Below are positions 29,206 through 40,619 of a stretch of DNA of 64,000 nucleotides, in pieces. Source of the stretch: an uncultured Clostridia bacterium (GTDB taxonomy: Bacteria > Bacillota > Clostridia > Oscillospirales > CAG-382); contig CANRAV010000008.1 of NCBI GenBank assembly GCA_947628695.1, positions 20,951 to 84,950 of the forward strand. Reading direction: 5' to 3'. Position 1 is the first letter of the stretch, and every line of letters begins with the position of its first letter. The notes under the pieces are model-generated. The model made no database searches. It saw only the letters and a program-made list of their open reading frames with translations, and was not told where the DNA came from. Position numbers and translations under genes: made by a program.

Positions 29206-30792
29206 ATGGGAAAATATATAGCTAAACGCCTCCTGCACGGCATAGTTTCCGTAATCATCGTTGTTCTTGTGGTAATGCTGCTGATATACAGCCTTATGGA
29301 CAGGGAACAGATATTCTCAAGCGATACTGTTTACGCCAAGCAGACAAACAATCAGCGCGTAACCTACAGGTACCAAAGGTGGGAGGATTACGGATACCTT
29401 GACTATTTCACCTTTTCCGATTATTTGAACAGCCTTGTCAAAAACGGCGAGCTGGACGAGGAGACGCGCGGCAAGGTTAAGCTTGGCAAAACCGCAGACG
29501 CGGACGGCGAGCTTACCGCAAAATACGCCGCCGAATTCCGCGATTATTACGAGAGTCAGGGCTTTACCGTGGAGAGGCTTGACACCGTTATGAGCGGCCG
29601 ACGCGTTGCCAACGGCGGCGCTGCGCAGCTTTTTGCCTACCGCGATATACCGCTTTACAAGCGCGCCTGGAGGTATTTTACCGGGATAGTCTTCTTTGAC
29701 AACATTCACTACGTGCCGCAGGAAAACGACATTGGCGAAAGGAAGCTTACCTTTACGCTTTACGACCCGTCAAAGCAGGACCCCGAGTCCGGCAAGAAGG
29801 TCTTCTCCCCCGCTATTTTGGGCAACGGTACAAAGCACAAGTACCTTGTTTACTTCGACGGCAAGTTCCCCTTTATTCACCAGAATATGGCGACGGTAAA
29901 GCTGGGGCTTTCATACAGCGTCAACATGAACGTTGACGTTTTCGACACCATGACGCTTTCGCAGGGCTCCTACACCCTGTCGAAGGTCACGTACCCGACC
30001 GGCAAGGTCGTTGACAGCGCCGACGACCTGCACACCGCCACGTATATAAGCGGCTCGCGCCAGACAAGCCAGCTGCTTATGGATCACTACACAGACGACT
30101 ATACTAACGTAAGCGCTGTGCTTGCCGGCTCTTCAAAGCTCGGGTATTCGTTTATAATAGGCATCATCTCCACCCTGATGGCCTACATTTTGGGCCTGCC
30201 CATAGGCCTGTTTATGGCGCTTCACAAGGACGGCGTTGTCGACAAAATCGGCACGGTTTACATAATGTTTATTATCGCCGTTCCTTCGCTTGCATACATC
30301 TTCTTATTCAAGGCGGTCGGCGGCAAAATGGGGCTGCCAACGCTGTTCAACATGGACTCGACAAGCAAGCTGATGTACGTACTGCCGATTGTTTCGCTTG
30401 CGCTGCCGAGCATAGCGAACCTTATGAAGTGGATGCGGCGGTACATGATAGATCAGATGAACTCCGACTACGTCAAGTTTGCCCGAAGCGGCGGACTTAC
30501 GGAGCGTGAGATATTCACCAAGCACGTCTGGAAGAACGCCGTCATACCCATTGTGCACGGCATACCGGGAAGCATCATCTTCGCAATGACCGGCGCGATT
30601 ATAACAGAGCGCGTGTACGTCGTTCCGGGCGCCGGCAACCTGCTTACAACGGCGATAAACATGCACGACAACAGCGTAATAGTCGGCGTAACGCTGTTCT
30701 ACGCACTGCTTTCTGTGGTGTCGCTTATTTTGGGCGACGTGCTTATGAGCATGATGGATCCGAGAATTTCGTTCACGGATAAGGCAAGGTAG
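29206..30792 (+). CDS. Peptide ABC transporter permease (OppB-like) with large extracytoplasmic insertion
   Basis: N-terminal TM, ~230 aa non-TM insertion, then BPD_transp_1 core (EREIFTKHVWKNAVIPIVHGIPG). Confidence 0.85.
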   Translation: MGKYIAKRLLHGIVSVIIVVLVVMLLIYSLMDREQIFSSDTVYAKQTNNQRVTYRYQRWEDYGYLDYFTFSDYLNSLVKNGELDEETRGKVKLGKTADADGELTAKYAAEFRDYYESQGFTVERLDTVMSGRRVANGGAAQLFAYRDIPLYKRAWRYFTGIVFFDNIHYVPQENDIGERKLTFTLYDPSKQDPESGKKVFSPAILGNGTKHKYLVYFDGKFPFIHQNMATVKLGLSYSVNMNVDVFDTMTLSQGSYTLSKVTYPTGKVVDSADDLHTATYISGSRQTSQLLMDHYTDDYTNVSAVLAGSSKLGYSFIIGIISTLMAYILGLPIGLFMALHKDGVVDKIGTVYIMFIIAVPSLAYIFLFKAVGGKMGLPTLFNMDSTSKLMYVLPIVSLALPSIANLMKWMRRYMIDQMNSDYVKFARSGGLTEREIFTKHVWKNAVIPIVHGIPGSIIFAMTGAIITERVYVVPGAGNLLTTAINMHDNSVIVGVTLFYALLSVVSLILGDVLMSMMDPRISFTDKAR

Positions 30793-30801
30793 GTGAGATA
30801 G

Positions 30802-31782
30802 ATGGAGCACGTAAAATCTTTTGAAGAGTATACAGACGAGGAGCTTTTCTCCCGCGTCGACCACAACGAGTTCGAGTCGGAGCGCATAACCGCGCCGCGG
30901 TATTCCTACTGGAAGTCCGTGTTCCGCGTGTTCTTCCGCAACAAGGTGAACATCGTAATACTCGGCATTCTGCTTTTGGTCATTGTCTTCGCCTACGTAT
31001 ACCCCTTGATTATCGGCTACGACGCGAAGGTGGACCCGTATATCAATTTGATGGACTCTACCTCGAAGCACTTAAGGCCCTCTGCGGCTATTAAGAAGTA
31101 CGGCTTCAACCTGCACTGGATACTCGGCACCGGCGGTTCCGGTCAGTCGACCTTCGACGCGGTTTGGTACGGTTCTTCCATCTCCATATCGCTTGCGTTT
31201 ATCTGCGCCGCTATTAACATGACGATAGGCGTTATACTCGGCGCGATTTGGGGCTTTTCCAAGAAGGTGGACGCCTTCATGACCGAGATTTACAACATAG
31301 TGGGCAACGTGCCCATGATCCTTATAATTTCCGTTTTGGCGATGCTTTTCCAGCCGACCTTCTGGACGATGGTGTTCGCCATGACCGTTATCGGGTGGAT
31401 AGGGCTTGCCTACTTCATACGCACGCAGGTTGTCATCATCCGCGACAGGGAGTACAACCTTGCTTCCCGCTGCCTCGGCACCGGCACCTTTAAGATAGCG
31501 ATGAGGAACATACTTCCGTTTATGACCTCCGTTATCGTGACGATGCTTGCGACGGAGATACCAAGCTATATAAGCTATGAGGTGTTCTTAAGCTACATCG
31601 GCATGGGTATGAGCGATATGTCCCTCGGTAAGCTTATCTACGCTTCCGAGACGGCGATGGTAACCCCCGGCTGGGAGATAGAGTTCTGGGCGCCCGTTGT
31701 CGTTGCGTCCGTCATAACCGTGGTTCTCTACGTCGTCGGCCAGAACCTGGGCGACGCGTCCGACCCGCGCACGCATATGTGA
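30802..31782 (+). CDS. Peptide ABC transporter permease (OppC-like)
   Basis: Typical OppC core (LGTGTFKIAMRNILPFMTSVIV); C-terminal GQNLGDASDPRTHM. Confidence 0.88.
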   Translation: MEHVKSFEEYTDEELFSRVDHNEFESERITAPRYSYWKSVFRVFFRNKVNIVILGILLLVIVFAYVYPLIIGYDAKVDPYINLMDSTSKHLRPSAAIKKYGFNLHWILGTGGSGQSTFDAVWYGSSISISLAFICAAINMTIGVILGAIWGFSKKVDAFMTEIYNIVGNVPMILIISVLAMLFQPTFWTMVFAMTVIGWIGLAYFIRTQVVIIRDREYNLASRCLGTGTFKIAMRNILPFMTSVIVTMLATEIPSYISYEVFLSYIGMGMSDMSLGKLIYASETAMVTPGWEIEFWAPVVVASVITVVLYVVGQNLGDASDPRTHM

Positions 31783-31783
31783 G

Positions 31784-33553
31784 GTGGGTTGTATGGAAGA
31801 GAACAAAAAGGTTTTGCTGTCCGTCAAGGACTTAGAGGTCAAGTTCCGCGTTCGCGGCCGTGTGCTTACGGCAATACGCGGCATAACGCTTGACATTTAC
31901 GAGAACGAGTCTATCGCCATAGTGGGCGAGTCGGGCTCCGGCAAGTCCGTGTTTACAAAGACCTTCGCGGGGATGCTGGACTCCAACGGCTTTATCTCGA
32001 ACGGTTCGCTTATCTTTAACGACAGCGAGCTTGCCGACACCTCGGTCGCCTACGGGAAGATTGCGAAGAACTTTATAAGCTATTCAAAGAAGAAGCTTGA
32101 CGAGTATTCCCGCCTTGAACCGGGCGCGGAGATACAAAAGCAGCTTTTGAAGCTTCAAAGCGAGAGGAAGGCGAGGGCCGCCGTCCCCGAGGAGGCGCAG
32201 AAGAAGTACGAGAAGGAGCTTGCCGACCTCACGCACGAGCGGACGGAGATTTTCAACCTCAAGCAGACCTTCGACACAAGGAAAGAAAAGGACAAAATCC
32301 GCAAGGCCACGGCCGACATAGCCGAATACGACAAGAGAATTTCGGCCTTGAAGGCGGAGCACGAGAAATACGTCAAGCAGCGCGCTGCCGCCGCGAAGAA
32401 CGACTCCGCCTACAACGCGGAGTACGCGAAGAAGACGGCCGCGCTTAAGTCCGAGTACAGGGTAAAAATAGGCGGCCCTGCCACAGACAGGCAGAAAAAG
32501 CGCAACGAGATACTTGCGAAGGAGATATACCTGTCGATAGGCCGCTACCCGCTTCGCAAGCGCATAAAGCTTATGTTCGGCCTGCTTAAGGCGCTTAAGA
32601 AGGCAATGACGGTGGGCGTCAACCTCGACGACGACGCGGAGAGGAACAAGGTCTTCGACACCGTCGCTTTCCGCGTGCGCTACCTTGACGAAACGGCGGA
32701 AAAGCTTCACGGCACCTGCGTTTTGAACCTTGCAAACGTGAAGTACCAGGGCGACTGGACGCAGATACGCGGACGCCGCATTGCAACGGTTTTCCAGGAC
32801 CCCATGACCTCGCTTAACCCGATAATCACCATCGGTAAGCAGATAACAAGCGTTATCATGAAGCACCAGGGCTGCTCGGAGGCGGAGGCAAGACGCCGCG
32901 CGATAGAGCTTATGCACAAGGTGGGCATCCCCCATGCAGAGCAGCGCTTTGACGACTATCCCTTCCAGTACTCCGGCGGTATGAGGCAGCGCATTGTCAT
33001 TGCGATAGCGCTTTCCTGCCAGCCGAAGATACTCATATGCGACGAGCCGACAACAGCGCTTGACGTTACCATTCAGGCGCAGATTTTGAACCTTATTAAG
33101 GACTTGCAGAAGGAGTTCGGCTACACGATAGTGTTCATAACGCACGACCTTGGCGTCGTGGCCAACGTGGCCGACCGCGTTGCGGTGCTTTACGCCGGCC
33201 AGGTTGTGGAGCTTGGCAAGGTGGACGAGATCTTCTACGACCCGCGTCATCCTTACACCTGGGCGCTTTTAAGCTCGCTGCCGCAGCTGGCGCAAAGCGG
33301 TGACACGCTTTACTCCATAACCGGCACGCCGCCTTCCCTTTACAACAGCATCGTGGGCGACGCTTTTGCACCCCGCAACCCGTTCTGCCTGCGGATAGAC
33401 ACACTGAAAGAGCCGCCGATGTTCGACGTGACGGAGACGCACAAGGCGAAGACCTGGCTGCTTGATAAGCGGGCGCCGAAGATAGAAAGGCCGGAGGGAA
33501 TACAGGATATACACAAGAAGATCCTGGCGGCCTACAACATTGAAGAGATATAA
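31784..33553 (+). CDS. Peptide ABC transporter ATPase (OppD-like) with ~190 aa charged insertion
   Basis: Walker A GESGSGKS, insertion, Q-loop [11 protein letters not shown], signature YSGGMRQR, Walker [13 protein letters not shown]. Confidence 0.88.
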   Translation: MGCMEENKKVLLSVKDLEVKFRVRGRVLTAIRGITLDIYENESIAIVGESGSGKSVFTKTFAGMLDSNGFISNGSLIFNDSELADTSVAYGKIAKNFISYSKKKLDEYSRLEPGAEIQKQLLKLQSERKARAAVPEEAQKKYEKELADLTHERTEIFNLKQTFDTRKEKDKIRKATADIAEYDKRISALKAEHEKYVKQRAAAAKNDSAYNAEYAKKTAALKSEYRVKIGGPATDRQKKRNEILAKEIYLSIGRYPLRKRIKLMFGLLKALKKAMTVGVNLDDDAERNKVFDTVAFRVRYLDETAEKLHGTCVLNLANVKYQGDWTQIRGRRIATVFQDPMTSLNPIITIGKQITSVIMKHQGCSEAEARRRAIELMHKVGIPHAEQRFDDYPFQYSGGMRQRIVIAIALSCQPKILICDEPTTALDVTIQAQILNLIKDLQKEFGYTIVFITHDLGVVANVADRVAVLYAGQVVELGKVDEIFYDPRHPYTWALLSSLPQLAQSGDTLYSITGTPPSLYNSIVGDAFAPRNPFCLRIDTLKEPPMFDVTETHKAKTWLLDKRAPKIERPEGIQDIHKKILAAYNIEEI

Positions 33554-33564
33554 GGAGGGCGGCA

Positions 33565-34857
33565 ATGATTAAAGAGAAAAAGAACCTCTTGGGCAATTGC
33601 CGCGTCGACGCGAACGGCAGGGAAATACTGCTTAGCCTTAAGGATGTGGACATCACCTTCGGCAAGGGCGACAACGCCGTGCACGCCGTAACCGGCGCCA
33701 CCTTCGACATCTACAAGGGCGAGACCTTCTCCCTTGTTGGCGAGTCGGGCTCCGGCAAAACCACAATAGGCCGCGCTGTTATACGCGTAAACCGACTTTC
33801 CGGCGGCGAGATACGCTACCGCGACACGGTCATTTCCGGCAAGATCCCGCACGCTGTCGACCGCGAGGTTATACGAAACATACAGATGGTGTTCCAGGAC
33901 CCGGCCGCGTCCCTTAACGAGCGCGCTACGGTTGACTACATCATTTCCGAGGGGCTTTACAACTTCCACCTTTACGAAAACGAGGCGGACAGGGTCCGCA
34001 AGGTGGAAAACATGATAGAGGAAGTCGGCCTATTGCCGGAGCATTTGACGCGCTACCCGCACGAGTTTTCCGGCGGCCAGCGTCAGCGCATAGGCATTGC
34101 CCGCGCCATGGTTATGGAGCCGGAGCTTGTCGTTGCGGACGAGCCTATCTCCGCGCTTGACGTATCCATACGCGCGCAGGTGCTTAACCTGATGAAGAAG
34201 TTCCAGAGGGAAAAGAACCTGACCTACCTGTTCATAGCGCACGACCTTTCCGTCGTTCGCTTCATATCCGACCGCATCGGCGTAATATACAAGGGACGCA
34301 TCGTGGAAATAGCCTCTGCGGAGGAGCTTTTCAACTTCCCGCTGCACCCCTACACGCACTCGCTGATTTCGGCGATACCTATTCCCGACCCGATTCTCGA
34401 AAAGCACAAGGTGCTTTACACCTACGACCCGTCTGTGCACGACTATTCCGTCGACAAGCCGGAGTTTGTGAACATCGGTCACGACCATTGGGTGTACGGC
34501 AACAAGGCGGAGATCGAGAAATACAAGGCACTTCGCGAAAAGGGCGAGCCTGTCAAGGCGATAACCGTCACCGACGACCCCGACAAGATCATGCAGTCCG
34601 TGAAGGAGAAGCAGGCCATCGACACTGCAAGCGAGGCGCAGTTCCTAAGCTCGCCCGTTCACGACACGGGCAGCCGGATTTACGCCGTGCTTTCCTTCCT
34701 GCTGCCGATACTGGGGCTTATCGCGGGGGCAATCTTCAAAAAGCGAAAATACATACGCAACTACAAAATGTGCAAGAAGGGCGCAATTGCCGGCTTTATC
34801 GTCATAGGCGTCTTTGTCCTCATATTCCTCCTCTTGCTGCTGCTCTCGGTGATCTGA
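33565..34857 (+). CDS. Peptide ABC transporter ATPase (OppF-like) with C-terminal hydrophobic tail
   Basis: [26 protein letters not shown]-terminus has two hydrophobic segments. Confidence 0.88.
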   Translation: MIKEKKNLLGNCRVDANGREILLSLKDVDITFGKGDNAVHAVTGATFDIYKGETFSLVGESGSGKTTIGRAVIRVNRLSGGEIRYRDTVISGKIPHAVDREVIRNIQMVFQDPAASLNERATVDYIISEGLYNFHLYENEADRVRKVENMIEEVGLLPEHLTRYPHEFSGGQRQRIGIARAMVMEPELVVADEPISALDVSIRAQVLNLMKKFQREKNLTYLFIAHDLSVVRFISDRIGVIYKGRIVEIASAEELFNFPLHPYTHSLISAIPIPDPILEKHKVLYTYDPSVHDYSVDKPEFVNIGHDHWVYGNKAEIEKYKALREKGEPVKAITVTDDPDKIMQSVKEKQAIDTASEAQFLSSPVHDTGSRIYAVLSFLLPILGLIAGAIFKKRKYIRNYKMCKKGAIAGFIVIGVFVLIFLLLLLLSVI

Positions 34858-34858
34858 T

Positions 34859-36115
34859 TTGAGACGCGGCGGTAGAAGCGCGGGCGGCGCGAACCGCCCG
34901 ACAGTGAAGGACGTTGAGGTCTCCGGCAAGCATCTGGGGCTTCGCATTGCAGCAACGGTCTTCTTCATAGCGGTGGCCGTGGCTGCGTTTGCCACCTTCA
35001 TAAAGGAGCTTGTCGGCGTCGACGAGGGCTGGCAGGCGGTGCAGCCTTCAAGCGACGAAGGCGGCTACGGGGCAGAGCTTGTATTGAACTACAACATCGG
35101 CGCCTCCGGCGGCTCTGCCAAGGCGGAGCTTCGCGGCCTGCAGTCCGCCTATGCGGCGGCGCTTGCAAAGGCGGGGACGGCGTTCGACGCGCGCAGCGAC
35201 GCTGCGGGCAGCCTCGGTGTGCTCAACAGCGCGCCGAACAAAGAGGTAAGCGTAAACTCCGCGCTGTATTCCGCGCTGGAGCTGCTTGACAAAAACGGCT
35301 GCCGCACGGCCTTCCTCGGTCCTGCCTTCGACATTTACGACAACATCTTCTTCTGCGGGGACGACGCGGCGCTTGCCGACTTCGACCCGGAGAGCAACGA
35401 AACACTCAAAAAGCTGTTTGCGGACATAGCGGCCTACGCCGCAGATCCCGACAGCGTCGGTATAAAGCTTTTGGGCGGCGGCAAGGCGATGCTTTGCGTG
35501 TCGGACGAGTACCTTTCTTTTCTTGAGGAAGAGCAGCTTGCTCCGATTGTGGACTTTTACTGGATGAAAAACGCGTTCCTTGTGGATGCGGTTGCGGATT
35601 CTCTTATCGCAGAGGGCTACACCTGCGGCACCCTGACAAGCGGCGACGGCTACGCCCGCAACCTCGGCGCGGGCGGAGAGGGCTTCAGCCTGAACGTCTT
35701 CTCCTGCGCGACCGGTGCGCTTAATGTCGCGTGCAGGCTTGACTATACGGGCCCGGCTGCGCTTGTGACCCTGCGCAGCTTCCCGGTCGGTTCCGGGGAA
35801 GGCAGGTATTTTTACGTGACGGAAGAAGGGGCGGTAAAGCACCGTTTTCTCGGCTTCCCGGACGCACTTCCGCACGCGGGTGCGGAGAGCCTTGCGGCAA
35901 TATCAAAGAGCCTCTCTTGTGCCGAGACAGTGCTTAAGTGCGCGCCACTTATAACAGACGGCAGCGTGAGTAGCGAAAAGCTTGCGGCCCTTAACGGCAG
36001 CGGCGTCGACGCCGTGTGGCCGACCAAAGACTGCGTCTACGTCACAAGCGGCGACGTTACCGTCACCGCCCTCGCCTCCGGCCTGGAGCTTAAAAAGCTT
36101 CCCGCCGAAGAGTAG
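34859..36115 (+). CDS. Membrane-anchored protein, possibly a divergent ApbE (FAD:protein FMN transferase)-like domain
   Basis: TTG start; N-terminal TM; LNSAPNKEVSVNSALYSALELLDKNG...FLGPAFDIYD loosely resembles ApbE. Confidence 0.5.
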   Translation: MRRGGRSAGGANRPTVKDVEVSGKHLGLRIAATVFFIAVAVAAFATFIKELVGVDEGWQAVQPSSDEGGYGAELVLNYNIGASGGSAKAELRGLQSAYAAALAKAGTAFDARSDAAGSLGVLNSAPNKEVSVNSALYSALELLDKNGCRTAFLGPAFDIYDNIFFCGDDAALADFDPESNETLKKLFADIAAYAADPDSVGIKLLGGGKAMLCVSDEYLSFLEEEQLAPIVDFYWMKNAFLVDAVADSLIAEGYTCGTLTSGDGYARNLGAGGEGFSLNVFSCATGALNVACRLDYTGPAALVTLRSFPVGSGEGRYFYVTEEGAVKHRFLGFPDALPHAGAESLAAISKSLSCAETVLKCAPLITDGSVSSEKLAALNGSGVDAVWPTKDCVYVTSGDVTVTALASGLELKKLPAEE

Positions 36116-36160
36116 CCGCGGCAAAAACGGGCTTCCCCCGCGAAGAGCGGACAAAAAACA

Positions 36161-36196
36161 AAGCGGATTTGTGCCTTTCGCACAGATCCGCTTTTT
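36161..36196 (+). terminator. Rho-independent terminator of the opp-like operon
   Basis: AAGCGGATTTGTGCCTTTCGCACAGATCCGCTTTTT. Confidence 0.75.
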
Positions 36197-36227
36197 AGCT
36201 TTCATTAAAAACATTTTGCAAAAGATG

Positions 36228-36256
36228 TTGACTTATACACCCATTGAGTGTATAAT
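36228..36256 (+). promoter_or_regulatory. Promoter-operator of the XRE/AbiEii pair
   Basis: TTGACT-17 bp-TATAAT; TATACAC-CCATTGA-GTGTATA (36234-36254). Confidence 0.72.
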
Positions 36257-36274
36257 ATAAGCGAGGTGAGAAAA

Positions 36275-36925
36275 ATGACGCTTCGTGAAATGCGCAAAAG
36301 CCTTGGAGACACGCAAAGCGAGTTTGCAGCACGCTACAACATACCGTTCCGCACAGTTCAGAACTGGGAGTCCGGCCAGCGCAAGCCGCCGGAATATGTG
36401 CTAAGCCTTTTGGAGGCACGCATACGCCGCGATTTGGTAAATCGCAGAACGGCGGTGTTGCCGAAGTACGACCCGCACAAGGGCGACCTTCCGAGAAGGC
36501 GCGACTACGTCGGCGCTTTTGGGTGGCTTCGCGCAGTCCGCGACCGCTTAGGTGGAGACGTGGTTTTTGCGCTGGATGAAGCGCTTATGTGCGAAGGGCT
36601 GTTCAGCGGACGAAGCGACGAGTATATCGTTTGGGCATACGGCAGCGACAAGGTCAATCGGTTCAACGGCGCCGCACTGCTCGGCGACAGCGTAAGCCCA
36701 CACAGCGTAAAGGAGAGAGACGGCGTTTTGTATACCGACTTCAACCGCACGCTGGCGGACTCTTTTGCCAACGAGGCGATACTGGACATGCAGGGGATAA
36801 CGGAGGCTGTCGGTAAGTACTACTTTAAGCACGGAGAAAGCTTTGACGGCATATCCGTTGCGCCGCAGTACCAGGACAGGTTTGATATATTGGCAAGGGA
36901 AGCGGCCGATTACTACGGCAGCTGA
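36275..36925 (+). CDS. XRE-type HTH protein, putative antitoxin
   Basis: MTLREMRKSLGDTQSEFAARYNIPFRTVQNWESGQRKPPEYV HTH; downstream extension; 11 bp upstream of the AbiEii gene. Confidence 0.75.
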   Translation: MTLREMRKSLGDTQSEFAARYNIPFRTVQNWESGQRKPPEYVLSLLEARIRRDLVNRRTAVLPKYDPHKGDLPRRRDYVGAFGWLRAVRDRLGGDVVFALDEALMCEGLFSGRSDEYIVWAYGSDKVNRFNGAALLGDSVSPHSVKERDGVLYTDFNRTLADSFANEAILDMQGITEAVGKYYFKHGESFDGISVAPQYQDRFDILAREAADYYGS

Positions 36926-36936
36926 GAGGTGGGCTT

Positions 36937-37671
36937 ATGAGCATAACAGCAGAGGAAAGGCTGATGTACAGCGTTATGAAGGCCGTTTACGACGGCGGTA
37001 TTCCCATAAGCTTCAAGGGCTCTATGGTGCTTAAGGCTTGCCTGCTTGAAGCGGGCTGCACAGAGGAAACGCGTCACACTGTTGACATCGACGCAAACTG
37101 GAACACCCTTTCTACGCCGACGGGTAAGCAGATGGAGCAGTCGTTCGAGAAGGCACTTCAAAAGAGCGGGATCGACCTGGATGTACGGCTTTACAGAATG
37201 TACGGCGAAGGCCGCTCTGCCGGATTTGAGCTTGTTGACAGGGCGACCGGGGAGATTTTGTTTACTATGGATGTTGACGTAAACCGTCCCGCCGTACCCA
37301 CAAGAATATACGAAGTAGAAGGTTTTCGCTTCCGCGGTGCCGTTCCCGCACAGATGATTGCCGACAAGCTTGCGACGGTTTCTACGGAAAAGGTTTTTCG
37401 AAGGATCAAAGACGTTGTAGACTTGTACTATTTGTCGAAAACAATCCCCTGCGACCGTGCGGCGGTGGAGAGCGCGCTGGCAAACAGCAAGAGAACGCTT
37501 GGCGATTTTTCGGACTTTTTGCATAGAACCGAGGAGCTGCGCCACGCCTACGAAAAGTTCCGCTTTGAAGGAGGCGTCGGCAAGCCAAGCTTTGAGACCG
37601 TTTACGACGGGGCGTTGTCGTATATACGCGGCTTTGCGGCGTATATAGAGAAGCAAAAATCGGAGGAGTGA
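36937..37671 (+). CDS. AbiEii/AbiGii-type nucleotidyltransferase, putative toxin
   Basis: FKGSMVLKACLLEAG, TVDIDANW and AQMIADKLATVSTEKVFRRIKDVVDLYYL motifs. Confidence 0.75.
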   Translation: MSITAEERLMYSVMKAVYDGGIPISFKGSMVLKACLLEAGCTEETRHTVDIDANWNTLSTPTGKQMEQSFEKALQKSGIDLDVRLYRMYGEGRSAGFELVDRATGEILFTMDVDVNRPAVPTRIYEVEGFRFRGAVPAQMIADKLATVSTEKVFRRIKDVVDLYYLSKTIPCDRAAVESALANSKRTLGDFSDFLHRTEELRHAYEKFRFEGGVGKPSFETVYDGALSYIRGFAAYIEKQKSEE

Positions 37672-37748
37672 ACCTACATCTTCACTCCTCCGCGTGCTTT
37701 ATTATAGCCCCGCAAGCTTGCATTGAATCAAACGATGCCGGCTTTACC

Positions 37749-38975
37749 TTAAATCATCCAAATCGGGACGATAAGGGTCTTGCGGTCGATTGCAGAAAGC
37801 TCCTCCCTAAGGCACAGTATCGCGCCGGCACCGCGCGGCAGCGTGCCTTTGTCAAGTATCTTAAACGCGCCTGCAAGCTCTGAACCGGGATTTGACGCCT
37901 TCTTGATTTCAAGCGGATGCGTCTCGCCGTCGCTTTCGATTACAAGGTCGATCTCGTTTGACTCTTTATCCCGGTAGTAATGGAAATTGCATTCCTTCAC
38001 GTCGTTGTGATACGTCTTGACGATCTCCGCCACTGCGTAGTTTTCAAGAATCGCGCCGTTTATCGCGCCGTTCATTAAAATCACGGGGCTTGAATATCCG
38101 GTCAAATATGCGGCAAGCCCGGTGTCAAAGAAATACATTTTAGGCGTTTTTACGGTGCGTTTGAGAAGATTGTTTGAGTAAGGACGCAGGTAGAAAATCA
38201 CCCCGGACTTCTCCATAACCGCAAGCCAGCGCTTGGCGGTGTCGTCGGAGACGCCGACGTCTTTAGCGATGTCGTGGACGTTAAGCATCTGCCCGACGCG
38301 GCAGGCGGCCGCGCGGATGAAATCCGCATAAAGCAGCTTGTCAACGCCCGGGATCATGTCCGAGACGTCGCGGTCGATGTAAGTTTGAACGTAGGAGCTG
38401 TAAAACACATCCCTATCCGTGTACTTTCCGCTGCGGTGCGCGGGCATTGCGCCGCGCCAGATGCGCTCATACATCTCGGCGGCAGTGCACGGCGCAAGGT
38501 GCGCCCTGCGGGAATTGACGGCGTCAAGCCCGACCGTAAACGGGCTTGTCTCGCCGTCGCCGTAAAGCTCGCTTTGCGACAAGGTCGACATGTGGACTAT
38601 GGCCGTGCGTCCCGCCAAAGATTCCCTTGCAAGATCCATAAGCCTAAACGCCTGCGACCCCGTAAGCCAGTACGAACCGGGAGAAGCACCTTCGTCGACC
38701 TTGATTTTGATGTAAGAGAAAAGCTCCGGCGCGTACTGCACCTCGTCAATAAGCACCGGCGCGGGGTGAACCTCAAGGAAAAGCGCAGGGTCGGTCTTCG
38801 CCAGTCTGCGCTCGTCGACGTTGTCAAGCGTCACCCTGCCGCGTCCGCTGCCCTCCATAAGGTGCTGCAGCATTGTCGATTTCCCGACCTGCCGCGGGCC
38901 GGTCACCAGAATGCAGGCGTACTCCCTGCTTATCTCGGCAATTTTCTTTTCAAGAGTTCTTTTGATGTAAGCCAT
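37749..38975 (-). CDS. AAA ATPase with DUF4143-type C-terminus
   Basis: VTGPRQVGKSTMLQHL, PVLIDEVQYAPELFSYIK, ENYAVAEIVKTYHN and DKESNEIDLVIESDGETHPLEIK; ATG at 38975. Confidence 0.85.
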   Translation of the reverse strand: MAYIKRTLEKKIAEISREYACILVTGPRQVGKSTMLQHLMEGSGRGRVTLDNVDERRLAKTDPALFLEVHPAPVLIDEVQYAPELFSYIKIKVDEGASPGSYWLTGSQAFRLMDLARESLAGRTAIVHMSTLSQSELYGDGETSPFTVGLDAVNSRRAHLAPCTAAEMYERIWRGAMPAHRSGKYTDRDVFYSSYVQTYIDRDVSDMIPGVDKLLYADFIRAAACRVGQMLNVHDIAKDVGVSDDTAKRWLAVMEKSGVIFYLRPYSNNLLKRTVKTPKMYFFDTGLAAYLTGYSSPVILMNGAINGAILENYAVAEIVKTYHNDVKECNFHYYRDKESNEIDLVIESDGETHPLEIKKASNPGSELAGAFKILDKGTLPRGAGAILCLREELSAIDRKTLIVPIWMI

Positions 38976-39129
38976 TAAATCGCCTCCGGCTAAAATCGCA
39001 TCCAATCGTATTATAGCCGGAAACAGTGGAAAAGTCAAGCCCTGTTTTGAAAAAGCGTCGCTCCTACGCACCGCAGCTTAGGCAGTCACTACGCCGAGAG
39101 GGGAAGGGTCAAACGTTCGGAGATAGCGC

Positions 39130-39156
39130 AAAAAACGGCACCCGTGCGGGTGCCGT
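39130..39156 (-). terminator. Rho-independent terminator downstream of proS
   Basis: Minus strand ACGGCACCCGCACGGGTGCCGTTTTTT. Confidence 0.7.
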
Positions 39157-39182
39157 TGCTTTTGCCGTAGTATGGACTTTGT

Positions 39183-40619
39183 TTAATACGCCTTGCCCCA
39201 GTAGACCATGGCCTTGGCCTCTTTGCCGCAGCAGACGCACTTGGTGTCGATTTGCTCCTGCTCGAAGGGGATGCAGCGCGAGCAGACGCCCGTCTTTTCC
39301 TTAACGGCGTCCTCGCACGCCTCGTCACCGCACCACATCGCCTTTATAAACCCGTCGCCGTGCTCCGCAAGGCAATGTGTTATCTCGTCAAGACTGCGGC
39401 AGGCGTAGGTCCTGCGGTCCCTGTTCTCGGTAGCGGCGGCAAGCATAAGCCTTTCCGCCTCCGCAAGCTTCTCCGCAACGGCGTCTTCTATCCCCTCAAG
39501 AGGCAGAACGCTCTTCTCGCCGTTGCAGCGCAGGCAGGCGACGCACTGCCCGTTTTCGATGTCCCTCGGTCCAAGCTCTATGCGCAGGGGAACGCCCTTC
39601 ATCTCGTACTCCGCAAACTTCCAGCCTGCCGAGTTCTCGCTTTCGTCCAGCTTTACGCGGAACCTTGCCTTAAGCGTGTCGGCAAGCTCGCGGCAGCGCT
39701 CCAAAACGCCCTCCTTGTGCTGTGCCACGGGGATGATAACGACCTGCACGGGTGCCACGGCGGGCGGCAGAACAAGCCCGTTGTCGTCGCCGTGCGTCAT
39801 GATTATCGCGCCGATAAGGCGGGTGGTAACGCCCCAGCTTGTCTGGAAGGGGTAAACCTTGCGGTTCTCCTTGTCAGTGTAGGTTATGTCAAAGGCCTTT
39901 GCAAACCCGTCACCGAAGAAGTGGCTTGTCCCGGCCTGAAGCGCCTTGCCGTCGTGCATAAGCGCCTCTATGCAATAGGTGGAAACGGCACCTGCGAACT
40001 TGTCGCTTTCGGTCTTTTTGCCCTTTACAACCGGTATGCAAAGCGACTTTTCGCAGAAATCCGCATATATGTCAAGCATCTTCTCGGTCTCCGCAATGGC
40101 CTCCTCGGCCGTCGCGTGGACGGTGTGCCCTTCCTGCCAGAGGAACTCGCGGCTCCTGAGGAAGGGACGCGTCGTCTTCTCCCACCTGACGACGCTGACC
40201 CACTGGTTGTAAAGCTTAGGCAGGTCGCGGTAGGAGTGTATTATGTTGGCATAATGCTCGCAAAAAAGCGTCTCGGACGTCGGGCGGACGCAAAGCCTGT
40301 CCTCAAGCACCTCATTGCCGCCCATGGTTACCCAGGCAACCTCGGGCGCAAAGCCCTCTACATGGTCCTTCTCTTTTTGCAGAAGGCTTTCGGGTATGAA
40401 CATAGGCATGCACACGTTCTCGTGCCCGGTGGCCTTGAACATCCCGTCCAAGATGCGCTGTATGTTCTCCCATATCGCGTAGCCGTACGGGCGTATGACC
40501 ATGCAGCCCTTTACGCTTGTGTACTCTATAAGCTCTGCCTTCTTGACTATGTCGGTATACCACTTGGCAAAGTCCTCGTCCCTGCCGGTGATAGCCTCTA
40601 CCTTTTTCTTCTCTGCCAT
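39183..40619 (-). CDS. proS: Prolyl-tRNA synthetase (archaeal/eukaryote-like type)
   Basis: [46 protein letters not shown] and Cys-containing C-terminal region; ATG at 40619. Confidence 0.92.
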   Translation of the reverse strand: MAEKKKVEAITGRDEDFAKWYTDIVKKAELIEYTSVKGCMVIRPYGYAIWENIQRILDGMFKATGHENVCMPMFIPESLLQKEKDHVEGFAPEVAWVTMGGNEVLEDRLCVRPTSETLFCEHYANIIHSYRDLPKLYNQWVSVVRWEKTTRPFLRSREFLWQEGHTVHATAEEAIAETEKMLDIYADFCEKSLCIPVVKGKKTESDKFAGAVSTYCIEALMHDGKALQAGTSHFFGDGFAKAFDITYTDKENRKVYPFQTSWGVTTRLIGAIIMTHGDDNGLVLPPAVAPVQVVIIPVAQHKEGVLERCRELADTLKARFRVKLDESENSAGWKFAEYEMKGVPLRIELGPRDIENGQCVACLRCNGEKSVLPLEGIEDAVAEKLAEAERLMLAAATENRDRRTYACRSLDEITHCLAEHGDGFIKAMWCGDEACEDAVKEKTGVCSRCIPFEQEQIDTKCVCCGKEAKAMVYWGKAY

